64,000 nucleotides of DNA from assembly GCA_028290465.1 (NCBI GenBank), contig JAQGJU010000033.1, forward strand, positions 1-64,000, in the 5' to 3' direction. This document shows positions 56,464 to 64,000 of the stretch, piece after piece. Position numbers and translations under genes: made by a program. The notes beneath the pieces are model-generated. The model did no database searches, was not told the origin of the DNA, and saw only the letters and a program-made list of their open reading frames with translations. Position 1 is the first letter of the stretch. The number at the start of each line of letters is the position of its first letter. This DNA comes from Xanthobacteraceae bacterium. Lineage in GTDB: Bacteria > Pseudomonadota > Alphaproteobacteria > Rhizobiales > Xanthobacteraceae.

Positions 56464-57114
56464 ATGAGCAATGCCGCGTCCTGGCAAGATAAAATCCCGC
56501 TGACGCTCGACGATTTCCTGCGTCCTGGCCGCGTCGCGCTGCTGATGTGGGACATGCAGAACGGCCTCGCCGGCCGCTGTCCCGAGATCGACAGCGTTCG
56601 GCGCAACGCCAACAAGCTGATCGACGCGGCGGAGCAGGCCGGCATTCCGGTGATCTGGAGCCGGCACATCCTGCCGCCACTGGAACTGACGGCCGGTCCG
56701 TTCCTGCTGTTCCTGATGAAGAAGCAGAAGGTCGCCCATCCGAGCAAGCTGCAGCCGACTATGCAGCGCGGCATGGAAGATACCGAATTCGTGCCCGGCC
56801 TCGCGCCGAAGCCGCATCATATCGTGCTGGAAAAAAGCCAGCCGTCGCTGTTTGTCGACACGCCGCTGGATCTGCGGCTGAAGACCATGGGCATCGACAC
56901 GCTGGTCATCGGCGGTGTCGCGACCGATATCGGCATCGAGTTCAATTGCCGGCATGGCGCCGCGCTCGGCTACTATACGGTCGTCGCCGAGGACGCCAGC
57001 GGCGCCTACACCCGCGAAGCGCACGAGCGCAGCCTGACGTTCCTGCGCAGTTGGACGACGCCCGTGGTGACGGCCGACACAATTTGCCAGACGTGGAACA
57101 ACATCCAGCGTTGA
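56464..57114 (+). CDS. Isochorismatase-fold protein lacking the catalytic cysteine
   Basis: The 216-residue protein has VALLMWDMQNGL with the Asp, the Lys of LEKSQPSLF, and GGVATDIGIEFNCRHGA where cysteine hydrolases have T-x-x-C-V. The nucleophile position is Gly here, as in EntB/PhzD-type isochorismatases. Either it hydrolyses a vinyl ether or other substrate without a thiol, or a different residue replaces it. It contrasts with the intact cysteine hydrolase at 39338-40072. GGAG precedes the ATG. Confidence 0.85.
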   Translation: MSNAASWQDKIPLTLDDFLRPGRVALLMWDMQNGLAGRCPEIDSVRRNANKLIDAAEQAGIPVIWSRHILPPLELTAGPFLLFLMKKQKVAHPSKLQPTMQRGMEDTEFVPGLAPKPHHIVLEKSQPSLFVDTPLDLRLKTMGIDTLVIGGVATDIGIEFNCRHGAALGYYTVVAEDASGAYTREAHERSLTFLRSWTTPVVTADTICQTWNNIQR

Positions 57115-57163
57115 AGAATTTTCGCCCTCCACTTAAACTAAAAAAGGACAGGAAACCCCTTCG

Positions 57164-58141
57164 ATGAAGACATCCTCGCGCATCACGCTAGCGACTCTCG
57201 CGATCCTACTGACCGGGGTTGCGGCTGGCGCCAACGCACAGGAATATCCGAACCGCCCCATCACCATCATCGTTCCGCAGGCCGCCGGCGGCGGCAATGA
57301 CACCATCGCGCGCATTCTCGGCGAGCGCATGGGCCGTTCGCTAGGCCAATCCTTCATCATCGAGAATAAGCCCGGCGCGGGCGGCACGATCGGCACGAAA
57401 CAACTCGCGCAAAGCAAGCCCGACGGCTACACGCTCGCCATGGGCAGCACCGGAACGTTGGGTATCGCCCCTACCGCGTTCACTAACGCCGGATACAATC
57501 CGCGCAAGGACTTCGCGCCGATCGGACTGATCGCCAAGAGCGCCTTGGTGCTGGTGGTCGGCCCTTCGGTAAAGGCCAACACCGTGCAGGAAATGATTGA
57601 GTTCGCGAAGAAGAACCCCGACGTCCTGACCTACGGCTCAGGCGGCGTCAGCAGCGCCAACCATCTCGCGGCCGCGATGTTCGCCAGCGCGGCCGGCATC
57701 AAGATGGTGCACGTACCGTTCAAGGGAGCCGGACCGGCGATCAACGACGTGATGGGTGGCCACGTCTCGATGATCTTCAGCAGCCTGCCACCGATCCTGG
57801 GCAATGTCCGCGGTGGCAACCTGCGGGCGCTCGGCACCGGCACGACGGAGCGTGCGGCCGCCATTCCGGACGTGCCGACCATCAGCGAGGCCGGACTTCC
57901 TGGCTATGAGGCCGAACAGCGTTACGGCCTGATCGCACCGGCTGGAACGCCTCCGGCGATCGTGGCTAAGCTCAATGCAGCCTTGCGTGAAGCGCTGACG
58001 TCCGATGACGTCAAAGAGCGGATCAACGCGGACGGCGCCGTTCCGATGCCGAGCTCGCCGGAAGAATACGCCAAGGACATCGAAGCGGAAGACACCAAGT
58101 GGTCGAAGGTCGTGATCGAGGCCGGCGCCAAGCAACAGTAA
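57164..58141 (+). CDS. Bug-family tripartite tricarboxylate transporter binding protein
   Basis: The 325-residue protein has a signal peptide ending AGANA (about residue 25) and Bug motifs ITIIVPQAAGGGNDTIARIL, IIENKPGAGGTIGT and KPDGYTLAMG. It is most similar by eye to the protein at 42629-43627; both share EAGL...QRYGL(I/L)AP. It ends the plus-strand arm and is followed by a strong bidirectional terminator. Confidence 0.93.
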   Translation: MKTSSRITLATLAILLTGVAAGANAQEYPNRPITIIVPQAAGGGNDTIARILGERMGRSLGQSFIIENKPGAGGTIGTKQLAQSKPDGYTLAMGSTGTLGIAPTAFTNAGYNPRKDFAPIGLIAKSALVLVVGPSVKANTVQEMIEFAKKNPDVLTYGSGGVSSANHLAAAMFASAAGIKMVHVPFKGAGPAINDVMGGHVSMIFSSLPPILGNVRGGNLRALGTGTTERAAAIPDVPTISEAGLPGYEAEQRYGLIAPAGTPPAIVAKLNAALREALTSDDVKERINADGAVPMPSSPEEYAKDIEAEDTKWSKVVIEAGAKQQ

Positions 58142-58152
58142 TTCTCAAAAAC

Positions 58153-58192
58153 AAAACCGCCGCGAGCTTGATCGGCTCGCGGCGGTTTTTTT
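58153..58192. terminator. Bidirectional Rho-independent terminator
   Basis: Perfect 13-bp stem (58155-58167 and 58175-58187) with A-run on the left and seven T on the right (58186-58192). It lies between two convergent Bug genes and can end both transcripts. Confidence 0.95.
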
Positions 58193-58208
58193 CGTCTAGA
58201 TGTTTAGC

Positions 58209-59216
58209 TTACTCGACCTTAAAGTCGATTGCTTCCACCATGGTGCGCCATTTCGCGATCTCGGCGCGGAACATGGCTTCGGACTGCGGCTGATCGAGAT
58301 ACAACGGCTCGAAGCCAAGCTGCTCCAACTTGGCGATGGTGTCCGGCTCTTTGAGGATCTCCAGGATCGCCGCGTTCAGCTTGGTCGTAATTTCCGGTGG
58401 CGTCTTGGCCGGCACGAAGAAGCCGGTCCAGGCCGAGGCCGTGAAGCCCGGATAGCCGCTTTCGGCGTAGGTCGGCACATCGGGAAGCAGCTTCATGCGT
58501 TTTTCGCTGGCGACGGCGAGACCGCGCAGCGCACCCGACAAGACCGGCTGAGCGGCACCCGCCGCCGGCGGTGTCGCGACGAGCGGAATCTGGTTGCCGA
58601 GCGCCGCCGTCACGGCCGGCGCACCGCCCTGGAACGGAATGTGCGTCGACTGAATATTCGCCAGCTTCTTAAAGAAATACTGGGTGACAATATACGACGC
58701 GCTGCCGGCGCCGGCGGTACCGAATTGCGCCGAAGTTCCGCGCGCGTTATCGACAAACTCCTTCAGCGTCTTCGGGCCGCTCGGATGCGCCGAAATCATC
58801 TCAGGCGAAGATGCCGAGATCGACACCGCGGTGAACTCGTCAGCCGTATAGCCGCGCTTCGGGAACACGGTTTCATTGATGGGCAACGACGTCGTCGCGC
58901 CGAGGATCGTATAACCGTCCGGATCGGCCGCGGCAATGCGCCGATGCGCCAGATTGCCGGCCGCGCCGGAGCGGTTTTCGATGATGACCGGCTGTCCGAA
59001 CTTTACCGAAAGCTTTTGCCCGACAAGCCGCGCAATGACATCGATCAAACCGCCAGGCGCGAAACCGACCATGATGGTAATCGGCTTGGACGGATAGGCC
59101 TGCGCCCGCAGGGCGGTGGAGGAAGCGAAAACAACCAGCGCGCTCAGCGCCAGCGGGACTGCGAGACGGGAAAGGATCCCATTGATGCTGTAACTACGAT
59201 TTTCAACTGTCGTCAT
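58209..59216 (-). CDS. Bug-family tripartite tricarboxylate transporter binding protein
   Basis: The 335-residue protein has a signal peptide ending TALRA (about residue 38) and Bug motifs ITIMVGFAPGGLIDVIARLV, VIIENRSGAAGNLA and DPDGYTILGA. It is monocistronic and converges on the previous Bug gene. No membrane partner genes are nearby. Confidence 0.92.
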   Translation of the reverse strand: MTTVENRSYSINGILSRLAVPLALSALVVFASSTALRAQAYPSKPITIMVGFAPGGLIDVIARLVGQKLSVKFGQPVIIENRSGAAGNLAHRRIAAADPDGYTILGATTSLPINETVFPKRGYTADEFTAVSISASSPEMISAHPSGPKTLKEFVDNARGTSAQFGTAGAGSASYIVTQYFFKKLANIQSTHIPFQGGAPAVTAALGNQIPLVATPPAAGAAQPVLSGALRGLAVASEKRMKLLPDVPTYAESGYPGFTASAWTGFFVPAKTPPEITTKLNAAILEILKEPDTIAKLEQLGFEPLYLDQPQSEAMFRAEIAKWRTMVEAIDFKVE

Positions 59217-59429
59217 TTAGTCCTTCACCTTCTACTTCGGACGCATCAAGGACGCCGTCCCGGGCATTTTCAGTGCTTATCTTAGCCATGGCTGCGGCGC
59301 CAGTCGGCTGGTGCCGTCGCGCCGCTGCATTTCGTCCCATGGAAAGCTCAACGCTTGCGGGTTGTCCCACATGGGGTAAAAGGTAGGCCAAATCCCACCT
59401 AAAATCGGAAATGACTGGAGAGGTATTTT

Positions 59430-60410
59430 ATGCATTTGCTGTATTCCGCGCGCCGCCTGCTGGCCGCGATCGCCATCATGCTACTGCCGGCCGTCGCCGC
59501 CCAAGCCCAGACCTATCCGACCAAGCCGATCCGCATGCTGGTGCCCTATGCGGCCGGCGGCGGCACCGACACCATCGCGCGCCTGGTCGCGCAGGGCATG
59601 AGCGAGCAGTTCGGCCAGACCGTTGTCGTTGAGAACCAGGCCGGCGCCGGTGGCAATCTCGCGACCCAGACTGTCGCCGCAGCCGCGCCCGACGGTTACA
59701 CGATCCTGATGGCCAACCAGGGCCCGATGGCCGTGAACCCCCATCTGTTCACCAGCCTCAAGGTCGATCCGCTCAAAGCGTTCGATCCGATCACGATGAT
59801 CACCGCGGCGCCGCTGGTCATCGTGGTGCCGGCGAATTCGCCCTATCAGACCTTCCAGCAACTGATCGAAGACGCCAAGAAGAAGCCGAAGCAGATCAAT
59901 TACGGGTCGGCAGGCAACGGCTCGGCCAGCCATCTGGCGACCGTACTGATGAACGTCATCGCCAAGGTCGAAACCACGCACGTTCCGTATCGCGGCGCCG
60001 GCCCGGCGCTGAACGACCTGATCGGCGGTCAGACCCAGTTCATGGTGACGACCTTCCCGTCGGTGCTCGGCCTGCTCGAAGGCGGTCGCGTGCGCGCCGT
60101 CGCGGTCACCACTAAGGAGCGCGCGTCGAACCTGCCGAACATTCCGACCGTCGCCGAGAGCGGCTATCCGGAATATGAGGCCAGCGCCTGGTACGGGTTT
60201 GTCGTGCCGAAGGGCACACCGCCGGCCATCGTTGCCGCGCTCCGCAAGGCCACCGTGGACGCGATCAACGGGCCGCAAATCAAGGACCGCTTGGTGAGCG
60301 AAGGCGCCAAGCCGGTCGGCAACGAGCCGGCCGAATTCGGTGCATTCATCCAGTCCGAGAGCAAGCGCTGGGGTGAGATCGTGAAGGCTTCCGCGCTGAA
60401 GCTCGAGTAG
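59430..60410 (+). CDS. Bug-family tripartite tricarboxylate transporter binding protein
   Basis: The 326-residue protein has a signal peptide ending AAQA (about residue 26), Bug motifs IRMLVPYAAGGGTDTIARLV, VVVENQAGAGGNLA and APDGYTILMA, and an excellent ribosome binding site GGAGAGG before the ATG. It is divergent from the Bug gene at 58209-59216 and stands alone before a hairpin. Confidence 0.93.
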   Translation: MHLLYSARRLLAAIAIMLLPAVAAQAQTYPTKPIRMLVPYAAGGGTDTIARLVAQGMSEQFGQTVVVENQAGAGGNLATQTVAAAAPDGYTILMANQGPMAVNPHLFTSLKVDPLKAFDPITMITAAPLVIVVPANSPYQTFQQLIEDAKKKPKQINYGSAGNGSASHLATVLMNVIAKVETTHVPYRGAGPALNDLIGGQTQFMVTTFPSVLGLLEGGRVRAVAVTTKERASNLPNIPTVAESGYPEYEASAWYGFVVPKGTPPAIVAALRKATVDAINGPQIKDRLVSEGAKPVGNEPAEFGAFIQSESKRWGEIVKASALKLE

Positions 60411-60423
60411 GCGCGCGACTGCG

Positions 60424-60458
60424 TGACTGCAGCCGCCGTGTCGCGACGGCTGCAGTCA
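60424..60458. terminator. Hairpin between convergent genes
   Basis: TGACTGCAGCCG (60424-60435) and CGGCTGCAGTCA (60447-60458) pair perfectly over 12 bp, between a Bug gene and the amidase gene. There is no T-run on either side, so it is a putative Rho-assisted or bidirectional stop. Confidence 0.6.
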
Positions 60459-60485
60459 TCAGCCTAAAGATCAAACACCATCTTC

Positions 60486-62867
60486 TCAGGACGCATTGCC
60501 TTTCATCGGAATCGGTCCGAAGGCAGGCGGCGGCACCCGGCGCTTGGTAGCTGCCTCATAGGACGAAGCGATCCTCAGGATGATGTCTTCCTTGCCGGGC
60601 TCGGCGCGGAACACCAGCGAAAACGGCAATCCGGGCGCGGCGAGTTGGGTTGGAGTCGTGGACGGAGCTGCCACGTAACGGGTGCCGTCCTCGCTCAATA
60701 CAAATACCGGATCGTACGCGGTGGAAACATAGCCGGCCGGGATCAGTATCTCGGTCAGACTCGCGTTCGGGCCGTTGAAGGACTCGGACGCGAGATTTTG
60801 CCGGGTCCCCGGTTGGACGGCGCCGCCGATCTTCGCAGGCGGAAATGGCGTATGCACGCGCACCAGCGCGTCGAGATGGTTTTCGAGGATCACCATCATG
60901 TCAACGCGGCGCAGCATCTCACGTAGCATGATGCGCTCGTTGACGCCCTGGCGATAGCCGAGCGGATTGCGCATATCGCGTACCTCCTCCCAATTCTTGA
61001 ACGCCGCGCGTTGGTCGTCTCCCCAGAACTTCGAACGCGCGTTGAGCGTCGGAAAATCCACCAGAGCTTCCGTAAAGCCCTTCGCCTGCCAATCGGCGGC
61101 GCGCCGCGTGAGATATTGCGGAATGTGGAAGCGGAAGCCCATCGCCAGTTCCTGCTGCTGGACGGTGCCGATGTCGAGGTTCGACGGTGGCGTAATCCGC
61201 CCTTCGGCCAGTTCGACGAAATAGTCGATGGGCTTCATGGTGCCGCTGCCAAACACCTTGCCCGGCTCAAATTCGGTCGGCTCGATGACGGCGGCGAATT
61301 CCTTGAAGAGCGGCGTGCCCTCGGGTGTAAGGCGGAACAGCAATTCCGGCATAAATACCGGCACCAGCTTGGCAAGCGCTCCGCGAAAGTCGACCTTCAT
61401 GGTCTCGAGGTCGGGATCGCCGGCCCACAGCGGGTCGGTGGATTCCACCAAGGTGGCGCCGAGGTGCTCGCCGAGGATGGTCTTGATCTCCTTGGCGCCG
61501 GCGGTCACGATCGGCACTTCGGTCAGCGAGCCCGGTCGCGTGACCATGGATTCACGGATGACCCCGATACGCAGTTTCTTCAGCTCGCCCGGCGCGCCGG
61601 TGGAGACGGCGTGGCTGGCGTAAGGTGTGCTGAGGATGGACGAGCGAGGCACGGTCGTGAAGGGATCTCGCGGGTCGTAATAGCCTTCCACCGGGTCCTT
61701 CAATGCATCGAGCACCTTCGCGCAATCACTGATCTTGCGGCAGTGAATGCCGCTGCGATCCACATAGATGTCCGCCCCGATGGCGCCGCCGTCGAAACCA
61801 AGCATTGCCTTGTGCGGCAGGATCAACGCCACCGAATTATGATTGGACGGACCTCGGCACGACGCGCGGGTCTCCTCGCCCAGGCTTGCCATCACCATGT
61901 TCGTGCTGACGGAAAGCGCGGAACCTGAACTGGAGCCGAGCGACGCCGAGCGTGTGGTGTCGTAGGGATTGGCCGGATTGCCGCCCCAGGTGCTTCGCTG
62001 ATAGCCGAGCACCGATGGCAGCACCTTATCCGGGTGATGCCGGCCACCCGGATTGTCGGCGCGACCGTTATATTCCGTGTTCACGGCCTTGGCGAAGATG
62101 ATGGCGCCCTTGTTGCGCAATTGCTCCACCAGCACATGGTCGCGCGCCGGGAAGTCGATGTCGTAGGCAGCATCTCCGCCGCCCGTGGAGCGCATGTCCT
62201 TGGTGTCGAACGGGTCCTTGAACGAGAACGCAACCCCGTACATCGGCATTTTCTCAAGATCCGGATTGCGTCCATATTCGGCGTCGAGTTCAGCCGCGCG
62301 CTCAAGCGCGTCCGGTATCTGGCGGAAGAACTCGCACACCGGCGGCGCGCCGGGCGGCAGAGCGCCAAGGGAGGGATGCCGGTCGAAATCGCCGCGGCAG
62401 GTCACGGAACGTTCGCCCCGGATGTTGATGGTAGCCAGCGCATTGACCTGACCGCCATTCGGCTTGCCGACGATCATGCCGAATTGTTGCATCACCGAGG
62501 GGTCGGAAGCCGTCGATTCCATGCGGCCGTATTCGAGCGGCGGGCCCTTGTACTTGTCCAAGTCGGGCAACACGTCCGACGCCTTAACGGTCTCAGTCGG
62601 GAAGCGAAGAGCCTGCGTGCCCCGCACCGTACCCGTGGCTTCCGCGATCGGCGCGCCATCCGCAGTCACGAGCAGGCTGGCCACGCCGTTAAAAGCGCGA
62701 ACCCGATCGATATAGTGCTGAACGACAGCCACGCAGGTGGTCTGCCCGCTTCTGATCGCGGCGTGCAGATCGGCGATGGTCGCTTCTTCAAGACGGAAGG
62801 GCTTTTGTTGGGCCGCCCCGGTCGTGGAAGGCGTCGGCTTTGTCAAGGTGTCGAGCTGATCTGTCAT
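60486..62867 (-). CDS. Amidase-signature family protein, unusually long
   Basis: The 793-residue protein has the amidase triad region: AFSFKDPFDTKD with Lys217, SLGSSSGSAL with the bridging serines at about 312-314, and EETRASCRGPSNHN with the nucleophile-position Ser336. Typical amidases are about 460-550 residues. Here a stretch of roughly 130 residues (about 70-205) is inserted before the Lys and the C-terminus is extended. The serine motifs are degenerate (GSSSGSA, ASCRG rather than GGSIR), so activity needs proof. There is no signal peptide. Confidence 0.82.
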   Translation of the reverse strand: MTDQLDTLTKPTPSTTGAAQQKPFRLEEATIADLHAAIRSGQTTCVAVVQHYIDRVRAFNGVASLLVTADGAPIAEATGTVRGTQALRFPTETVKASDVLPDLDKYKGPPLEYGRMESTASDPSVMQQFGMIVGKPNGGQVNALATINIRGERSVTCRGDFDRHPSLGALPPGAPPVCEFFRQIPDALERAAELDAEYGRNPDLEKMPMYGVAFSFKDPFDTKDMRSTGGGDAAYDIDFPARDHVLVEQLRNKGAIIFAKAVNTEYNGRADNPGGRHHPDKVLPSVLGYQRSTWGGNPANPYDTTRSASLGSSSGSALSVSTNMVMASLGEETRASCRGPSNHNSVALILPHKAMLGFDGGAIGADIYVDRSGIHCRKISDCAKVLDALKDPVEGYYDPRDPFTTVPRSSILSTPYASHAVSTGAPGELKKLRIGVIRESMVTRPGSLTEVPIVTAGAKEIKTILGEHLGATLVESTDPLWAGDPDLETMKVDFRGALAKLVPVFMPELLFRLTPEGTPLFKEFAAVIEPTEFEPGKVFGSGTMKPIDYFVELAEGRITPPSNLDIGTVQQQELAMGFRFHIPQYLTRRAADWQAKGFTEALVDFPTLNARSKFWGDDQRAAFKNWEEVRDMRNPLGYRQGVNERIMLREMLRRVDMMVILENHLDALVRVHTPFPPAKIGGAVQPGTRQNLASESFNGPNASLTEILIPAGYVSTAYDPVFVLSEDGTRYVAAPSTTPTQLAAPGLPFSLVFRAEPGKEDIILRIASSYEAATKRRVPPPAFGPIPMKGNAS

Positions 62868-62962
62868 GACGTTGGGCCTTTGCTGTTAGAAATCACCATC
62901 GGATTTCAAAGTGGGCCTGCATGGCCCAGTGAACGGAAGCGACGAGACGCTGCGAAAAATGT

Positions 62963-64000
62963 TCATGTGGCCTGCGCCGCCTGTTTGCCTATTCCGACCG
63001 AAACCGGACGTGGGATCGTTTCGAGATTCAGTCTTCGCAGTTGCGGCGCCCGCCATGCGACGATCGCCACTACCAAAAGCGTGATGAACCCTCCCGCACA
63101 TAACGTGGCACTCGCGCCGATGAGGCTCGCCGTCATGCCGCTCTGGAAGGCTCCAAGTTCGTTGGAGGAGCCGACGAACACGGACTTTACCGCCGCAATA
63201 CGGCCACGCAGCGCTTCGGGTGAAGCGAGCCGCAGGATAGCGTGCCGGATGACCATGCTCATGCCGTCGCACAGGCCCGCGAGAAACAGAGCGGCCAGCG
63301 AGAGATAAAAATCCCGCGACAGTCCGAACACGATGATGCACAGCCCGAACAGCGCGATGATGGCATGGAGCACCTGCCCGGCATGGCGCACCGGGAGGAA
63401 GCGGGTCGCCGCGACGGCGGCCGTCAAAGCGCCGGCGGCGCTGGCCGAGCGCAACAGTCCGAAGCCGGCGGGACCCACCTGGAGAATATCCATGGCGAAT
63501 ATCGGAAGCAGCGCGGTGGCTCCGGCGAAGAACACGGCGAACAAATCCAGCGCCATGGACCCGAACAGAATCTGGCTGTGCAGAACGTAGCGCACGCCTT
63601 CCTTGATGCGCGTCCAGGCGCTCGCGTCGCTGCTTTGGGCCGGTGGCGGACGATCGGTGACGCCGAACGCGACGCTCAAGAACGTGACCGCGAACAGCCC
63701 CGCGATCACTCCATAGGTCGCCGTCGCACCAAGTACTGCCCAGGTGAATCCAGCCGCCACCGGACCGATCACATCAGCGGCGCGTCCCCAAGACGCCAGA
63801 ATGGGGACGCCGATCATGACCTGATGCAGCGGAAGAACCTGCGCCTCAAGCCCGACAGCCGCCGGAGACTCGAACGCGCGGATCGAGGCGGACAAAAACG
63901 CGGCGCCATAGAGCACAAACAGCACCGAGCCGTTGCCCGCGTTGGAGATGACGGCAAGGCTCGCAGCCACACACGCGAGCAGCGCCATCGTCACCAGCAC
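62963..64000 (-). CDS. MFS transporter, partial (N-terminus beyond the window)
   Basis: At least 345 residues are visible, with about ten hydrophobic helices and no stop or clear start before position 64000. The sequence resembles the EntS/MFS_3 branch (ILFGSMALDLFAVFFAGATALLPIFA, RHAILRLASPEALRGRIAAVKSVFVG). It is probably an exporter. It lies 95 bp downstream of the amidase's start on the same strand. Confidence 0.88.
   Translation of the reverse strand: MLVTMALLACVAASLAVISNAGNGSVLFVLYGAAFLSASIRAFESPAAVGLEAQVLPLHQVMIGVPILASWGRAADVIGPVAAGFTWAVLGATATYGVIAGLFAVTFLSVAFGVTDRPPPAQSSDASAWTRIKEGVRYVLHSQILFGSMALDLFAVFFAGATALLPIFAMDILQVGPAGFGLLRSASAAGALTAAVAATRFLPVRHAGQVLHAIIALFGLCIIVFGLSRDFYLSLAALFLAGLCDGMSMVIRHAILRLASPEALRGRIAAVKSVFVGSSNELGAFQSGMTASLIGASATLCAGGFITLLVVAIVAWRAPQLRRLNLETIPRPVSVGIGKQAAQAT

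Overview
The window is GC-rich chromosomal DNA. Its gene content points to an alphaproteobacterium of the Hyphomicrobiales (Bradyrhizobium / Xanthobacteraceae / Pseudolabrys-like): many orphan Bug-type tripartite tricarboxylate binding proteins, several molybdenum hydroxylases, an HPF protein with a cold-shock domain, DUF4403, a YkuD L,D-transpeptidase and typical Rhizobiales intergenic palindromes. This placement is inferred from gene content only. I saw no rRNA, tRNA, CRISPR array or insertion sequence.

Left edge (1-700), the most interesting part. An AT-richer stretch carries, on the minus strand, a retron of the Ec86/Eco1 kind. A sigma70-like promoter (664-691) leads into a structured msr-msd RNA: a 9-bp a1/a2 helix, a G placed as the branching guanosine at 646, an msr hairpin and a perfect 24-bp msd stem. 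Directly after it comes an open frame (471 to <1) encoding the N-terminal NDT-like domain of a retron St85-family effector. The frame runs off the window, and the reverse transcriptase is expected just beyond position 1.

700-24.4 kb, mostly housekeeping on a core-like background. This holds a hypothetical protein, thiC with its TPP riboswitch, two divergently oriented periplasmic-type molybdenum hydroxylase modules (one with a tri-heme cytochrome c), an OmpR/EnvZ-type two-component system facing a Gly/His-rich protein, DUF4403, an L,D-transpeptidase, TrmO, two small secreted glycine-zipper proteins, a lytic transglycosylase, the HPF-CSD protein, a UPF0114 membrane protein, DUF4424 and the ABC-F protein EttA.

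24.4-42.6 kb, first catabolic block. It has a D-2-hydroxyacid dehydrogenase, two metal-dependent amidohydrolases, two VOC (extradiol-type) proteins, alpha/beta hydrolases, a GlcG/HbpS-like protein, a Bug binding protein, an Ldh-family dehydrogenase, and a nitrate/sulfonate/taurine-type ABC importer followed by a cysteine hydrolase. It reads as uptake and ring degradation of an aromatic or heterocyclic compound. An ExbB-ExbD-TonB operon closes the block.

42.6-60.4 kb, second catabolic block. A minus-strand series (lactonase-like hydrolase, leaderless binding-protein fold, CoxL/CoxS/CoxM-type Mo hydroxylase, UbiD decarboxylase, GntR regulator, Bug protein) faces a plus-strand series (Bug protein, UbiX prenyltransferase, TIGR02444 protein, a second leaderless binding-protein fold, a GalD/PrpF-like tautomerase, an isochorismatase-fold protein, Bug protein). 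UbiX would supply prenyl-FMN to UbiD. Together they look like a decarboxylation-plus-hydroxylation route for a (hetero)aromatic carboxylate whose substrate I cannot name. An identical 13-bp near-palindrome of the FCD-GntR operator type lies upstream of two minus-strand units. The window ends with two more Bug proteins, a large amidase and a partial MFS exporter.
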